Below are positions 9,763 through 17,952 of a DNA stretch of 22,172 bases, in pieces (the stretch's first letter is position 1; the number at the start of each line of letters is the position of its first letter). The notes beneath the pieces were generated by a model that was not told the DNA's origin, did no database searches, and saw only the letters and a program-made list of their open reading frames with translations. The DNA lies in assembly GCA_964551545.1 (NCBI GenBank), contig CAZKCT010000029.1, positions 1-22,172 of the forward strand. The letters are read 5' to 3'. The translations under genes and the position numbers were made by a program. Source of the DNA: Thiopontia sp964551545 (GTDB lineage: Bacteria; Pseudomonadota; Gammaproteobacteria; GCF-002020875).

Positions 9763-10392
9763 CTACTTGGAGTAGAGCTCGACAATAAGATGCTCGTTGA
9801 TCTCAGCAGAGAGATCAGAACGCTCAGGAACACTCTTAAAGGTCCCCTCCATCTTGTCGCTACTCACATCAATCCACTCTGCCTCTTCACGGGTCTGCGG
9901 AGCAAGCTGCAGCGCCATCTTGATGCGCTCCTGCTTCTTCGCCTTCTCACGGATAGAGACCACATCCTCAGCCTTCAGCTGATAGGAAGGGATGCTCAGT
10001 ACGTTACCGTTCACCAGAATCGCCTTGTGGTTGATCAACTGGCGCGCCTCGGCACGTGTGGAACCAAAGCCCATACGATAGACTACGTTATCCAAACGGC
10101 ACTCAAGGATCTGCAGCAGGTTCTCACCTGTAGAGCCTTTACGACGTGCAGCCTCTTTGTAGTAGCTACGGAACTGCTTCTCCATCAACCCATAGGTACG
10201 ACGAACTTTCTGCTTCTCACGCAGCTGCAACGCATAGTCAGACAAGCGTGGGCGACGAGCACCTGCTCCATGCTGACCAGGCAGCTGGTCTGGCTTACAC
10301 TTGGTCTCCAGCGCGCGCAGCCCGCTCTTCAATCCAAGATCGGTTCCCTCACGGCGGGAAAGCTTACATTTAGGTCCTGTATATTTAGCCAC
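9763..10392 (-). CDS. rpsD: 30S ribosomal protein S4
   Basis: Primary 16S rRNA-binding protein; in E. coli it also represses the alpha operon by binding the leader RNA ahead of rpsM. 209 residues (206 in E. coli). MAKYTGPKCKLSRREGTDL start; S4 RNA-binding domain about 97-160 with LDNVVYRMGFGSTRAEARQL; C-terminus ERSDLSAEINEHLIVELYSK. The start is GTG with AGGAG 9 bp upstream. It has only two Cys in the N-terminal region (9 and 32), not the four-Cys zinc site of some bacteria. Confidence 0.98.
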   Translation of the reverse strand: MAKYTGPKCKLSRREGTDLGLKSGLRALETKCKPDQLPGQHGAGARRPRLSDYALQLREKQKVRRTYGLMEKQFRSYYKEAARRKGSTGENLLQILECRLDNVVYRMGFGSTRAEARQLINHKAILVNGNVLSIPSYQLKAEDVVSIREKAKKQERIKMALQLAPQTREEAEWIDVSSDKMEGTFKSVPERSDLSAEINEHLIVELYSK

Positions 10393-10417
10393 AGTATCTA
10401 TCTCCTATCACAATCCG

Positions 10418-10807
10418 TTATACGCGGCGTTTTTTCGGTGGACGACAGCCATTATGAGGCAGCGGGGTCACATCAGTAATGCTGTTAATGCGAATACCAA
10501 TATTGTTCAACGCACGAACAGAAGACTCACGGCCTGGGCCTGGGCCTTTGATGCGGACATCAACAGACTTCACGCCATACTCTTGTGCCTGTGTGCCGGC
10601 ACGCTCCGCTGCAACCTGGGCCGCAAAAGGTGTGCTCTTTCTGGAACCACGGAAACCGCTGCCGCCAGAAGTCGCCCAGCAAAGGGTATCCCCTTTACGA
10701 TCAGTAATGGTGATGATGGTGTTATTGAATGTCGCATGTACATGCACAACCCCCTCGGGGACATTCTTTTTCACCTTTTTACGCTTTGAAGCAGCTGCCT
10801 TTGCCAT
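10418..10807 (-). CDS. rpsK: 30S ribosomal protein S11
   Basis: Structural protein of the 30S platform near the mRNA exit and the E site. 129 residues, the usual family length. Basic N-terminal tail KRKKVKKNVPEG, then VVHVHATFNNTIITITD, GGSGFRGSRKSTPFAAQ and the family end PLPHNGCRPPKKRRV. It lies 50 bp after rpsM and 25 bp before rpsD. Confidence 0.98.
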   Translation of the reverse strand: MAKAAASKRKKVKKNVPEGVVHVHATFNNTIITITDRKGDTLCWATSGGSGFRGSRKSTPFAAQVAAERAGTQAQEYGVKSVDVRIKGPGPGRESSVRALNNIGIRINSITDVTPLPHNGCRPPKKRRV

Positions 10808-10857
10808 AAAACTCTATAACCTATAATTTAATAAAACGTGATTTTGTGTGAAGCCGC

Positions 10858-11214
10858 TTATCGCTTAATTGGCTTCTTGGGTCCCTTACGGGTGCGTGCA
10901 TTGTTCTTGGTATTTTGACCGCGAACAGGCAGGCCACGACGATGGCGGATACCACGATTGGTTCCCATATCCATCAAACGCTTGATATTCATGGAGATCT
11001 CACGACGAAGATCACCTTCTACAGTAAGCTTTCCAACCACACCACGAATCGTCTCCAACTGACTCTCGTCAAGGTCGCGAATCTTGGCATTTGCATCGAC
11101 ATTTGCCGCTGCGCAAATACTGTAGGCACGGGTCCGACCCACTCCATAAATGGAGGTCAGTGCAACCCATGCATGTTTGTTATCAGGTACATTTACACCC
11201 GCAATACGTGCCAT
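10858..11214 (-). CDS. rpsM: 30S ribosomal protein S13
   Basis: Head protein of the 30S subunit that contacts P-site tRNA and bridges to the 50S. 118 residues, as in E. coli. MARIAGVNVPDNKHAWVALT start, helical core about 14-60 with SIYGVGRTRAYSIC, basic tail GIRHRRGLPVRGQ to GPKKPIKR. First gene of the alpha cluster. TAGGAG lies upstream of the ATG in a 91-bp gap after rpmJ that may hold the S4 control site. Confidence 0.98.
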   Translation of the reverse strand: MARIAGVNVPDNKHAWVALTSIYGVGRTRAYSICAAANVDANAKIRDLDESQLETIRGVVGKLTVEGDLRREISMNIKRLMDMGTNRGIRHRRGLPVRGQNTKNNARTRKGPKKPIKR

Positions 11215-11305
11215 CTGGCTCTTCTCCTAAATCATCCGTTCACGCGGAAAGGCGCGAAAGGATACCGACTCTAACTACAAAAATCAACTACCATCGACAA
11301 CACAA
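11215..11305 (-). promoter_or_regulatory. Possible alpha-operon leader (S4 target site)
   Basis: 91-bp gap between rpmJ and rpsM, one of the longer gaps in the block. Nested inverted repeats lie just upstream of the rpsM ribosome binding site (11224-11228): ATCC/GGAT (11234-11237 with 11260-11263) enclosing CGCG/CGCG (11243-11246 with 11253-11256). In E. coli S4 binds a pseudoknot at this place. I see stems that could take part but cannot show the pseudoknot. Confidence 0.3.
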
Positions 11306-11422
11306 TTAGCCTTGACGCTGTTTGTGCTTCGGGTCTTTGCTACAAATCACTCGTACAACACCGTTACGGCGGACTACCTTGCAGTGCTGACACATTTTCT
11401 TCACTGATGCGCGAACTTTCAT
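11306..11422 (-). CDS. rpmJ: 50S ribosomal protein L36 (zinc-binding form)
   Basis: Smallest ribosomal protein, 38 residues: MKVRASVKKMCQHC, a basic middle and PKHKQRQG at the end. The zinc ligands Cys11, Cys14, Cys27 and His33 are all present, so this is the C+ (zinc) type. GGAG lies 8 bp before the ATG. It follows secY by 39 bp and closes the spc cluster, as in E. coli. Confidence 0.97.
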   Translation of the reverse strand: MKVRASVKKMCQHCKVVRRNGVVRVICSKDPKHKQRQG

Positions 11423-11461
11423 TTTCTTACTCCAGAACTTCTCTTAATCTGCGACTAGGCG

Positions 11462-12799
11462 CTAAATGCCGCTTCGACCATACCCTTTCAGATTGGCCTT
11501 CTTCATCAGTCCGTCATACTGATGAGAGAGCAGGTGCGACTGAACCTGAGAGATAAAATCCATGATCACTACAACAATAATGAGCAGTGAAGTACCACCA
11601 AAGTAGAACGGCACATTCCACTTGATGATCAGGAACTCTGGCAGCAGGCTCACCGCAGTGATATAGCCAGCACCAATCAGGGTCAGACGGGTCATCACCT
11701 TATCAATATACTTTGCCGTCTGCGCTCCAGGACGAATCCCAGGGATAAATGCGCCAGACTTTCTCAAATTATCAGCTGTCTCCTTCGGGTTAAATACCAA
11801 AGCGGTATAGAAGAAACAGAAAAAGATAATCGCAACCGCGTAGAGCGCAACATAGAGTGGCTGCCCTGGAGAGAGAGTAGTCGCTAGATCTTTCATCCAA
11901 CTCATCCCCTCACCGCTACCAAACCAGCTTCCCATGGTTGCCGGGAAGAGGATGATACTGGAGGCAAAAATAGGCGGAATCACACCTGCCATATTAACCT
12001 TCAGCGGCAGGTGACTGCTCTGCCCCGAATACATCCGATTCCCACGCTGCTGCTTGGCATAGTTGACCGTAATACGACGCTGTCCGCGCTCTACAAAAAC
12101 CACAAATGCTGTAACCAAGATCGCACCAACAAACAGTACCAATACTGTGATGGGGTGCATCTCACCGGTCCGTGCCAATTCCATGGTGCCACCGACCGCA
12201 GAAGGCAACCCTGCAACAATACCGGCAAAGATAATCAGCGAAATACCATTACCAATCCCACGCTCAGTGATCTGCTCACCCAGCCACATCAGGAACATGG
12301 TTCCAGTTACCAATGTCGTGACTGCAACAAAACGGAATGCCAGACCTGGATCGATCACCACATTCATGCCACCAGCAGATTGTGACTCCAGCGCAATGGA
12401 TATCCCCAGCGCCTGGAACGTTGCCAATACCAATGTGCCGTAGCGAGTATATTGTGTAATCTTGCGACGGCCTGCCTGCCCCTCTTTCTTCAGCTGCTCC
12501 AGCTTCGGAGAGGTCACCGTCAACAGATTCATGATGATCGATGCGGAGATGTAGGGCATAACCCCCAGAGCAAATAGACTCAAACGCATCAATGCACCAC
12601 CAGAGAACATGTTAAACATGTCCAGGATCGTGCCAGATTGCGCATCAAACATCGCCTGCAAGGCGACTGGATTAATTCCAGGAACCGGAACGTGAGCACC
12701 CATGCGATAAACAATAATCGCACCGATCACGAACAGTAGACGCGACTTCAGCTCACCGAGCTTATCAGCGCCTCCTCCCATTGCCGGTTTGCGTGCCAT
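11462..12799 (-). CDS. secY: Preprotein translocase channel subunit SecY
   Basis: Central channel of the SecYEG translocon in the inner membrane, which exports and inserts proteins. 445 residues (443 in E. coli) with ten hydrophobic segments. Landmarks: KLGELKSRLLFVIGAIIVYR (TM1), the plug/TM2 region SGGALMRLSLFALGVMPYISAS, EQITERGIGNGISL, and the cytoplasmic C5 loop NPKETADNLRKSGAFIPGIRPG, which binds SecA and ribosomes in this family. The start is ATG 12799; a TTG one codon earlier is unlikely. No strong ribosome binding site is visible, so translation may be coupled to rplO, which ends 30 bp upstream. Confidence 0.98.
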   Translation of the reverse strand: MARKPAMGGGADKLGELKSRLLFVIGAIIVYRMGAHVPVPGINPVALQAMFDAQSGTILDMFNMFSGGALMRLSLFALGVMPYISASIIMNLLTVTSPKLEQLKKEGQAGRRKITQYTRYGTLVLATFQALGISIALESQSAGGMNVVIDPGLAFRFVAVTTLVTGTMFLMWLGEQITERGIGNGISLIIFAGIVAGLPSAVGGTMELARTGEMHPITVLVLFVGAILVTAFVVFVERGQRRITVNYAKQQRGNRMYSGQSSHLPLKVNMAGVIPPIFASSIILFPATMGSWFGSGEGMSWMKDLATTLSPGQPLYVALYAVAIIFFCFFYTALVFNPKETADNLRKSGAFIPGIRPGAQTAKYIDKVMTRLTLIGAGYITAVSLLPEFLIIKWNVPFYFGGTSLLIIVVVIMDFISQVQSHLLSHQYDGLMKKANLKGYGRSGI

Positions 12800-12829
12800 C
12801 AATCAAGATCCAGTCGAACAGTAACCGAG

Positions 12830-13261
12830 TTACTCTTCGATCTTTCCGCCTGCTGCCTCAATCGCAGCACGCGCACCTGGCGTCACCGCCAGACCAGAGA
12901 CCGTAACAGCCTTGGTGATCTCACCAGAAGCAATCACTTTGACACGCTTGATGTCGTGACCAACAATATTGGCCGCTTTCAGCGCCAGCAGATCAACGGT
13001 ATCACCCGCTTTCTCCAGCTCATGCAGACGAACTTCGGCAACATAACGAGCCGTACGGGAGTTAAAACCCACCTTCGGCAGACGACGTTGCAGTGGCTGC
13101 TGGCCACCCTCAAAACCAACTTTGTGGAAACCGCCAGAGCGAGACTTCTGTCCTTTGTGCCCACGGCCACAGGTCTTACCCGTGCCAGAGCCAATACCAC
13201 GCCCTACGCGCTTTGCTGTTTTCTTTGCACCTTCAGCAGGCTTGATCGTATTGAGACGCAT
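12830..13261 (-). CDS. rplO: 50S ribosomal protein L15
   Basis: Structural 50S protein needed late in assembly. 143 residues (144 in E. coli). The Gly/Lys/Arg-rich N-terminal arm (RVGRGIGSGTGKTCGRGHKG, about 19-38) threads into 23S rRNA in this family. The globular C-terminal part ends TPGARAAIEAAGGKIEE. Only 3 bp separate it from rpmD upstream, so the two are likely coupled. Confidence 0.98.
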   Translation of the reverse strand: MRLNTIKPAEGAKKTAKRVGRGIGSGTGKTCGRGHKGQKSRSGGFHKVGFEGGQQPLQRRLPKVGFNSRTARYVAEVRLHELEKAGDTVDLLALKAANIVGHDIKRVKVIASGEITKAVTVSGLAVTPGARAAIEAAGGKIEE

Positions 13262-13264
13262 GAT

Positions 13265-13450
13265 TCAATCCTCAATCTTCAGCATGTAGCTGATCTTGTT
13301 AATCATTCCACGATTCTCGGGTGTATCAGAAACGCTTACTGTCTGATGCATCTTGCGAATCCCAAGCCCTGCTGCACAAGCCTTGTGAGCAGGAAGACGA
13401 CCGATCAGGCTCTTGACCAGTGTCACTGTAACTGTGTTGTTCTCTGCCAT
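13265..13450 (-). CDS. rpmD: 50S ribosomal protein L30
   Basis: Small 50S protein, 61 residues, family length. VTVTLVKSLIGRLPAHKAC is the first strand and helix, GLGIRKMHQTVSVSDTPENRG the middle, MINKISYMLKI the end. It is squeezed between rpsE (6 bp) and rplO (3 bp). Confidence 0.97.
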   Translation of the reverse strand: MAENNTVTVTLVKSLIGRLPAHKACAAGLGIRKMHQTVSVSDTPENRGMINKISYMLKIED

Positions 13451-13456
13451 GACGCT

Positions 13457-13966
13457 CTACCCCAGAATTTCTTCAACTGTCTTGCCGCGTTTCGCTGCAA
13501 TCTGCTCAGGGCTATTCATATCAGTCAGGCCCTTGATGGTTGCTCGAACCACATTGATTGGGTTGGATGAACCGTTACGCTTTGCCAGTACATTATGAAC
13601 ACCGACAACCTCGAATACAGCGCGCATCGCACCACCAGCAATAATGCCGGTACCTTCAGAGGCAGGCTGCATGTAGACGTCTGCTGCACCATGACGCGCA
13701 CGGATTGGGTACTGCAGCGTACCGCCGTCCAACTGAACACTCTTCATGTTACGACGCGCACGCTCCATCGCCTTCTGAATCGCCAGAGGCACCTCACGGG
13801 CCTTGCCGTAACCGAAGCCAACCTTGCCATTTCCGTCACCCACCACAGTCAGTGCAGTGAAAGAGAAAATACGTCCACCCTTAACCGTCTTTGCAACACG
13901 ATTAACGGCAACGAGCTTCTCCATCATGTCATCGTCGTTTTCTTTCTTGAACTGTTTATCTGCCAT
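13457..13966 (-). CDS. rpsE: 30S ribosomal protein S5
   Basis: 30S protein with roles in decoding fidelity and mRNA unwinding at the entry site. 169 residues (167 in E. coli). N-terminal RNA-binding domain about 15-80 with VNRVAKTVKGGRIFSFTALT, the loop where spectinomycin-resistance changes map in E. coli; it looks wild-type. GDGNGKVGFGYGKAREVP follows, then the C-terminal domain with SEGTGIIAGGAMRAVFEV. The short acidic KENDDDMM stretch near the N-terminus is mildly unusual. Confidence 0.98.
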   Translation of the reverse strand: MADKQFKKENDDDMMEKLVAVNRVAKTVKGGRIFSFTALTVVGDGNGKVGFGYGKAREVPLAIQKAMERARRNMKSVQLDGGTLQYPIRARHGAADVYMQPASEGTGIIAGGAMRAVFEVVGVHNVLAKRNGSSNPINVVRATIKGLTDMNSPEQIAAKRGKTVEEILG

Positions 13967-14006
13967 GTTCGGTTTCCTAAATTTCTAAGCAGTGCACTTA
14001 CGGTGA

Positions 14007-14354
14007 TTAAAACTCGAGACCATTCTCACGGGCTGCATCGGCCAACGCCTTGATACGTCCGTGATACTTGAAACCAGAGCGATCAAATGCAACACGAGTC
14101 ACTCCTGCTTCTTTGGTACGTTCAGCAATCATCTTTCCAACCGTAGCTGCCGCTGCAGCGTTTCCGGTACTTCCAGCAGAGCGAACCTCAGAAAGTACAG
14201 TAGATGCAGTGGCAACCACCTTGGAATCACTATCGATCACCTGCGCATAGATATGACGAGGCGTACGGTGAACCGTCAGGCGAGGAACGCCCAGCTCCTT
14301 AATCTTTGCACGTGTACGTCTTGCGCGACGCAGTCTAGTCTGCTTCTTATCCAT
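14007..14354 (-). CDS. rplR: 50S ribosomal protein L18
   Basis: Binds 5S rRNA with L5 and L25 in the central protuberance. 115 residues (117 in E. coli). Basic N-terminal tail KKQTRLRRARRTRAKIKELG, then VPRLTVHRTPRHIYAQVID, and the family end FDRSGFKYHGRIKALADAAR. It lies 42 bp after rplF. Confidence 0.98.
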   Translation of the reverse strand: MDKKQTRLRRARRTRAKIKELGVPRLTVHRTPRHIYAQVIDSDSKVVATASTVLSEVRSAGSTGNAAAAATVGKMIAERTKEAGVTRVAFDRSGFKYHGRIKALADAARENGLEF

Positions 14355-14396
14355 TGAACAATCCTATAACCAATCCAGGCATCTTTACTGTGATAA

Positions 14397-14927
14397 TTAT
14401 TTCTTCTTCGCTTCCTTACGGATTACATACTCATCCGTATAGCGAACACCCTTACCCTTGTAAGGCTCAGGTGGACGGAAGGCACGAATCTCTGCCGCAA
14501 CCTGTCCAACTTTCTGTTTGTCAGCACCCTTGACGACGATCTCAGTCGCAGACGGGGTCTCAATGGTAATTCCCTCAGGAATTGGGTAAGCCACTGGGTG
14601 TGAGAAACCAAGCGTGAGGTCCAGGTTCTTTCCGGCAGCCTTGGCACGATAACCAACGCCAATCAGGGTCAGCTTCTTCTCAAAACCCTTGCTCACACCA
14701 ACCACCATATTATTGATGAGTGCACGCATGGTGCCCGCCATGGCAACCGTCTCTTTACCACCCTTGGCAGCGACGCGAACGGTATTTCCTTCCTGCTCAA
14801 CACCAACAGTCTCATGAACTTCATAGTCGAAGTTTCCGTTGGCACCCTTGATCTGAATCTTCTGTCCACTGACAGAGACCTCTACACCAGCAGGAATCTC
14901 GACAGGGGCATTTGCAACTCTAGACAT
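14397..14927 (-). CDS. rplF: 50S ribosomal protein L6
   Basis: 50S protein at the GTPase-associated centre near the sarcin-ricin loop. 176 residues (177 in E. coli). Two tandem copies of one fold, about 1-82 and 83-176. Signature near the end: RPPEPYKGKGVRYTDEYV. Starts MSRVANAPVEIPAGVEV. It lies 23 bp after rpsH. Confidence 0.98.
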   Translation of the reverse strand: MSRVANAPVEIPAGVEVSVSGQKIQIKGANGNFDYEVHETVGVEQEGNTVRVAAKGGKETVAMAGTMRALINNMVVGVSKGFEKKLTLIGVGYRAKAAGKNLDLTLGFSHPVAYPIPEGITIETPSATEIVVKGADKQKVGQVAAEIRAFRPPEPYKGKGVRYTDEYVIRKEAKKK

Positions 14928-14950
14928 CTCGATTTACCTAAATATTGTAA

Positions 14951-15346
14951 TTAATAGACAAAGCAGATTACTTCACCACCCAGCCCTGCAGCACGTGCTG
15001 CACGATCGGTCATCAAACCGCCTGGGGTAGAGATAATTGCAATTCCGAGACCACCATTGACTGCAGGCAGTTCACTTTTCCCTTTATAGGTACGCAGACC
15101 AGGACGACTGATTCGCTTCATCATTTCGATGACCGGGCGACCCTGGAAGTACTTGAGTTCAATCTTCAGCTCTGCCTTACCGCCCGCCTCAGCGACGGAG
15201 TAATCAGAGATATAACCTTCCTCTTTCATCACATCGGCAATCGCCTTCTTCATCTTCGAGGAGGGCATGGATACAATCTGCTTCTCCACAGCGAGGGCAT
15301 TACGAATGCGGGTCAACATGTCCGCGATGGGGTCTTGCATACTCAT
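14951..15346 (-). CDS. rpsH: 30S ribosomal protein S8
   Basis: Primary 16S rRNA-binding protein of the central domain; in E. coli it also represses the spc operon through a site near the start of rplE. 131 residues (130 in E. coli). MSMQDPIADMLTRIRNAL start, and the C-terminal RNA-binding motif GIAIISTPGGLMTDRAAR. There are two in-frame ATG codons (1 and 3); the first is taken by family custom. I could not point to a matching S8 control site in the rplX–rplE gap. Confidence 0.98.
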   Translation of the reverse strand: MSMQDPIADMLTRIRNALAVEKQIVSMPSSKMKKAIADVMKEEGYISDYSVAEAGGKAELKIELKYFQGRPVIEMMKRISRPGLRTYKGKSELPAVNGGLGIAIISTPGGLMTDRAARAAGLGGEVICFVY

Positions 15347-15390
15347 CTTGATCTATTCCAAAAACTTGCTTCGTTAGTCACAAAAATGGT

Positions 15391-15696
15391 TTACCAGCTG
15401 GCCTTTCTCAGCCCTGGAACGTCTCCACGCATGGTTGCCTCACGCAGCTTGTTACGGCTCAGGCCGAACTTTCTGTAGAAGCCGTGTGGACGACCCGTCA
15501 AACTACAACGATTATGCTGGCGGGCTGGGCTGGAGTCTCTAGGCAGCATATTGAACTTGCGTCGCGCTGCTCCACGCTCTTCAGCAGAAAGCTCTTGGTC
15601 GAGCATCTTGCTCCTCAGCTCTGCACGCTTCGCTGCATACTTCTTCACCAACTTTTCGCGGCGTAGCTCACGTTGAATCATTGAGGTCTTGGCCAT
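15391..15696 (-). CDS. rpsN: 30S ribosomal protein S14 (zinc-free form)
   Basis: Head protein of the 30S subunit. 101 residues, the long form without a zinc ribbon: only one Cys (64, in NRCSLTGRPHGFYRKFGLSR) instead of the paired CxxC motifs of the short zinc form. Basic helical N-terminus MAKTSMIQRELRREKLVKKY; end GDVPGLRKASW. It sits between rplE and rpsH as in other Gammaproteobacteria. Confidence 0.98.
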   Translation of the reverse strand: MAKTSMIQRELRREKLVKKYAAKRAELRSKMLDQELSAEERGAARRKFNMLPRDSSPARQHNRCSLTGRPHGFYRKFGLSRNKLREATMRGDVPGLRKASW

Positions 15697-15717
15697 GCTT
15701 ACTCTTCCTATACTCTA

Positions 15718-16257
15718 TTAGTTCTTGAAGGGGAAGTTCATTGCTGCGAGCAACGCCTTACCTTCTTCATCATTCTTTGCAGTTGTGACAACACTGATAT
15801 CCAGACCACGTAGCGCATCTACCTTGTCATAATCGATCTCAGGGAAGATGATCTGCTCAGTAACACCCATGCTGTAGTTACCACGACCATCGAAAGACTT
15901 GCCATTGAGACCACGGAAGTCACGAATACGTGGAATCGAGATGTGAATCAGGCGATCGAGAAACTCATACATCTGCTCACTGCGCAGCGTGACCTTACAG
16001 CCAATCGGCCAGCCATCACGAATTTTGAACCCTGCGATGGAGAGACGAGCCAGTGTCTTCACAGGCTTCTGTCCAGCAATTTTCTCCATATCCGCCAGTG
16101 CATTATCAAGAATCTTCTTGTCACCAGTGGCCTCACCAACACCCATATTGAGGGTAATCTTGGTGATTTTTGGTACTTCCATCACACTCGAGTAACCGAA
16201 CTGCTCCTTGAGCTGGTTGATTACGGTGTTGTTGTAATGATCTTTACTGATACTCAT
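15718..16257 (-). CDS. rplE: 50S ribosomal protein L5
   Basis: 5S rRNA-binding protein of the central protuberance that contacts P-site tRNA and S13. 179 residues, same as E. coli. Landmarks: VPKITKITLNMGVGEA, the loop LARLSIAGFKIRDGWPIGCKVTLR about 64-87, and DYDKVDALRGLDISVVTTA. It follows rplX by 11 bp. In E. coli the S8 target lies around this start. Confidence 0.98.
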   Translation of the reverse strand: MSISKDHYNNTVINQLKEQFGYSSVMEVPKITKITLNMGVGEATGDKKILDNALADMEKIAGQKPVKTLARLSIAGFKIRDGWPIGCKVTLRSEQMYEFLDRLIHISIPRIRDFRGLNGKSFDGRGNYSMGVTEQIIFPEIDYDKVDALRGLDISVVTTAKNDEEGKALLAAMNFPFKN

Positions 16258-16268
16258 GACTCAATTCC

Positions 16269-16589
16269 TTATGCGTCGACCACTTCACCGTTGGATTTGA
16301 AGTAGCGAACCTTGCGACCATCATCCAGTGTCTTAAAGCCCACACGATCAGCCTTGCCCGTTGCATTGTTATAGAGCGCAACATTCGAGAGATGAATAGA
16401 CATCTCTTTCTCAACAATGCCACCAGCAACTCCGAGATTCGGGTTTGGCTTAGTGTGCTTCTTCGCCATATTGACACCATCAACGATGACACGATCCTTC
16501 TCCTGGATTACGCGTGCAACGGTGCCTCTCTGCCCTTTGTCTTTTCCGGTGAGGACGACAACCTCATCACCTTTTTTGATCTTGCGCAT
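16269..16589 (-). CDS. rplX: 50S ribosomal protein L24
   Basis: Assembly initiator of the 50S subunit that binds the 5' end of 23S rRNA. 106 residues. KOW motif near the N-terminus (KKGDEVVVLTGKDKGQRGTV, about 5-24), then VNMAKKHTKPNPN and IHLSNVALYN. It lies 11 bp before rplE, so close coupling is likely. Confidence 0.98.
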   Translation of the reverse strand: MRKIKKGDEVVVLTGKDKGQRGTVARVIQEKDRVIVDGVNMAKKHTKPNPNLGVAGGIVEKEMSIHLSNVALYNNATGKADRVGFKTLDDGRKVRYFKSNGEVVDA

Positions 16590-16611
16590 GTTGCTATCTC
16601 TAAAATCTTTG

Positions 16612-16980
16612 TTAAATCACTTCTGGAGCCAGTGAAACAATCTTCATGAACTTCTTATTACGTAGCTCACGCGTCACTGGGCCAAAGATACGGGTACCAA
16701 TTGGCTCATGCTTACTATTAAGCATGACCGCCGCATTACCGTCGAAACGGATCAGCGAACCATCGGGGCGACGAACGCCCTTACGGGTACGAACCACAAC
16801 GGCATTGTAGACATCGCCCTTCTTCACCTTGCCACGAGGAATTGCCTCTTTGACACTCACCTTGATGATGTCACCAATTCCAGCATAACGACGCTTTGAG
16901 CCACCCAATACCTTGATGCACATGACCTTCTTCGCACCGCTGTTATCGGCGACAGTCAATGTGGATTGCATCTGAATCAT
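16612..16980 (-). CDS. rplN: 50S ribosomal protein L14
   Basis: 50S protein at the subunit interface near bridge B8; binds the silencing factor RsfS in other bacteria. 122 residues (123 in E. coli). MIQMQSTLTVADNSGAKKVM start, GDIIKVSVKEAIPRGKVKKG, VRRPDGSLIRFDGNA, end REL…FMKIVSLAPEVI. First gene of the spc cluster; 45 bp separate it from rpsQ of the S10 cluster, with no terminator seen. Confidence 0.98.
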   Translation of the reverse strand: MIQMQSTLTVADNSGAKKVMCIKVLGGSKRRYAGIGDIIKVSVKEAIPRGKVKKGDVYNAVVVRTRKGVRRPDGSLIRFDGNAAVMLNSKHEPIGTRIFGPVTRELRNKKFMKIVSLAPEVI

Positions 16981-17025
16981 TGCTCTACTCCAAACTTCAA
17001 TCTGTTTCTATTGTTCGAATCTGCT

Positions 17026-17292
17026 TTAGATGGCAGGCGCAGCCTCAACCACCTCAACCAAACGGAAAGATTTGGTCTTGGAAAGAGGACGACACTCCTC
17101 AATCTTCACCACATCACCCTCGTTACACTGGTTGTTCTCATCATGGGCGTGCAACTTGGTTGAACGCTTGATGAATTTCTTGTAGATCGGATGTTTCACC
17201 TGACGCTCGACCATTACTGTGATGCTCTTGTCACCCTTATTGGAAACAACGCGACCGGTAATGGTACGTGCACTTTTTGTCTGCTCACTCAT
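17026..17292 (-). CDS. rpsQ: 30S ribosomal protein S17
   Basis: Primary 16S rRNA-binding protein. 88 residues (84 in E. coli). TITGRVVSNKGDKSITVMVE, then the conserved VKHPIYKKFIKRSTKLHAHD, and CRPLSKTKSFRLVEVVE near the end. Its ATG overlaps the rpmC stop by 4 bp (ATGA), so translation is probably coupled. Last gene of the S10 cluster. Confidence 0.98.
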   Translation of the reverse strand: MSEQTKSARTITGRVVSNKGDKSITVMVERQVKHPIYKKFIKRSTKLHAHDENNQCNEGDVVKIEECRPLSKTKSFRLVEVVEAAPAI

Positions 17293-17486
17293 GATGCGGC
17301 ACCTTTCATCTCATTCATGACGGTCTTAACCCGGGCAATATTACGGCGCACCTTCTTCATCTGACTACTATCGTTCAGCTGATTGGTCGCCTTCTGCATC
17401 CGCAGATTGAATTGCTCACGAAGCATACCCTGCAGCTCTTCCTGCAGTTCTGCCTCACTCTTCTCTTTCAGTTCACTTGCTTTCAT
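17289..17486 (-). CDS. rpmC: 50S ribosomal protein L29
   Basis: Small 50S protein beside the peptide exit tunnel. 65 residues from ATG 17486: MKASELKEKSEAELQ, LREQFNLRMQKATNQL, RRNIARVKTVMNEMKG; two long helices. A GTG one codon upstream is open, but E. coli L29 begins MKAKEL, so ATG is preferred. The ribosome binding site TAAGGTG includes the stop codon of rplP, which ends 9 bp before. The 3' end overlaps rpsQ as ATGA. Confidence 0.97.
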   Translation of the reverse strand: MKASELKEKSEAELQEELQGMLREQFNLRMQKATNQLNDSSQMKKVRRNIARVKTVMNEMKGAAS

Positions 17487-17495
17487 CACTACACC

Positions 17496-17909
17496 TTACA
17501 GCGGAGTTCGTGCCACAAAAGTGGTCGATACTGGCAACTTTGCGGCAGCCAGCTTGAATGCCTCGCGGGCCTGCTCTTCAGAAACGCCCTCGATCTCATA
17601 CAGCATCTTTCCAGGCTGGATCTGCGCAACCCAATACTCGACGTTACCCTTACCCTTACCTTGACGAACCTCAAGAGGCTTCTTGGTAATTGGCTTGTCA
17701 GGGAAGATACGGATGGTCAACTTACCACCACGCTTTACCTGACGAGTAATCGTACGACGTGCAGCCTCAATCTGACGGGCAGTGATGCGGCCACGGCCAG
17801 TCGCCTTCAGGCCAAACTCGCCAAAACTGACAGAGTTACCATTCTGCGCAAGGCCACGGTTTCTACCCTTGTGCTGCTTGCGGAATTTTGTTCTTTTCGG
17901 TTGAAGCAT
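17496..17909 (-). CDS. rplP: 50S ribosomal protein L16
   Basis: 50S protein that helps position A-site tRNA and finishes the peptidyl transferase centre. 137 residues. Starts MLQPKRTKFRKQHKGRNRG; central GRGRITARQIEAARRTITR; the loop KPLEVRQGKGKGNVEYWVA holds Arg82, the place of the Arg hydroxylated in E. coli L16. It lies 43 bp after rpsC and 9 bp before rpmC. Confidence 0.98.
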   Translation of the reverse strand: MLQPKRTKFRKQHKGRNRGLAQNGNSVSFGEFGLKATGRGRITARQIEAARRTITRQVKRGGKLTIRIFPDKPITKKPLEVRQGKGKGNVEYWVAQIQPGKMLYEIEGVSEEQAREAFKLAAAKLPVSTTFVARTPL

Positions 17910-17952
17910 TGCTCTTCTTCCCTATCTCTTAACAATCAAACCTAACAGTCAA

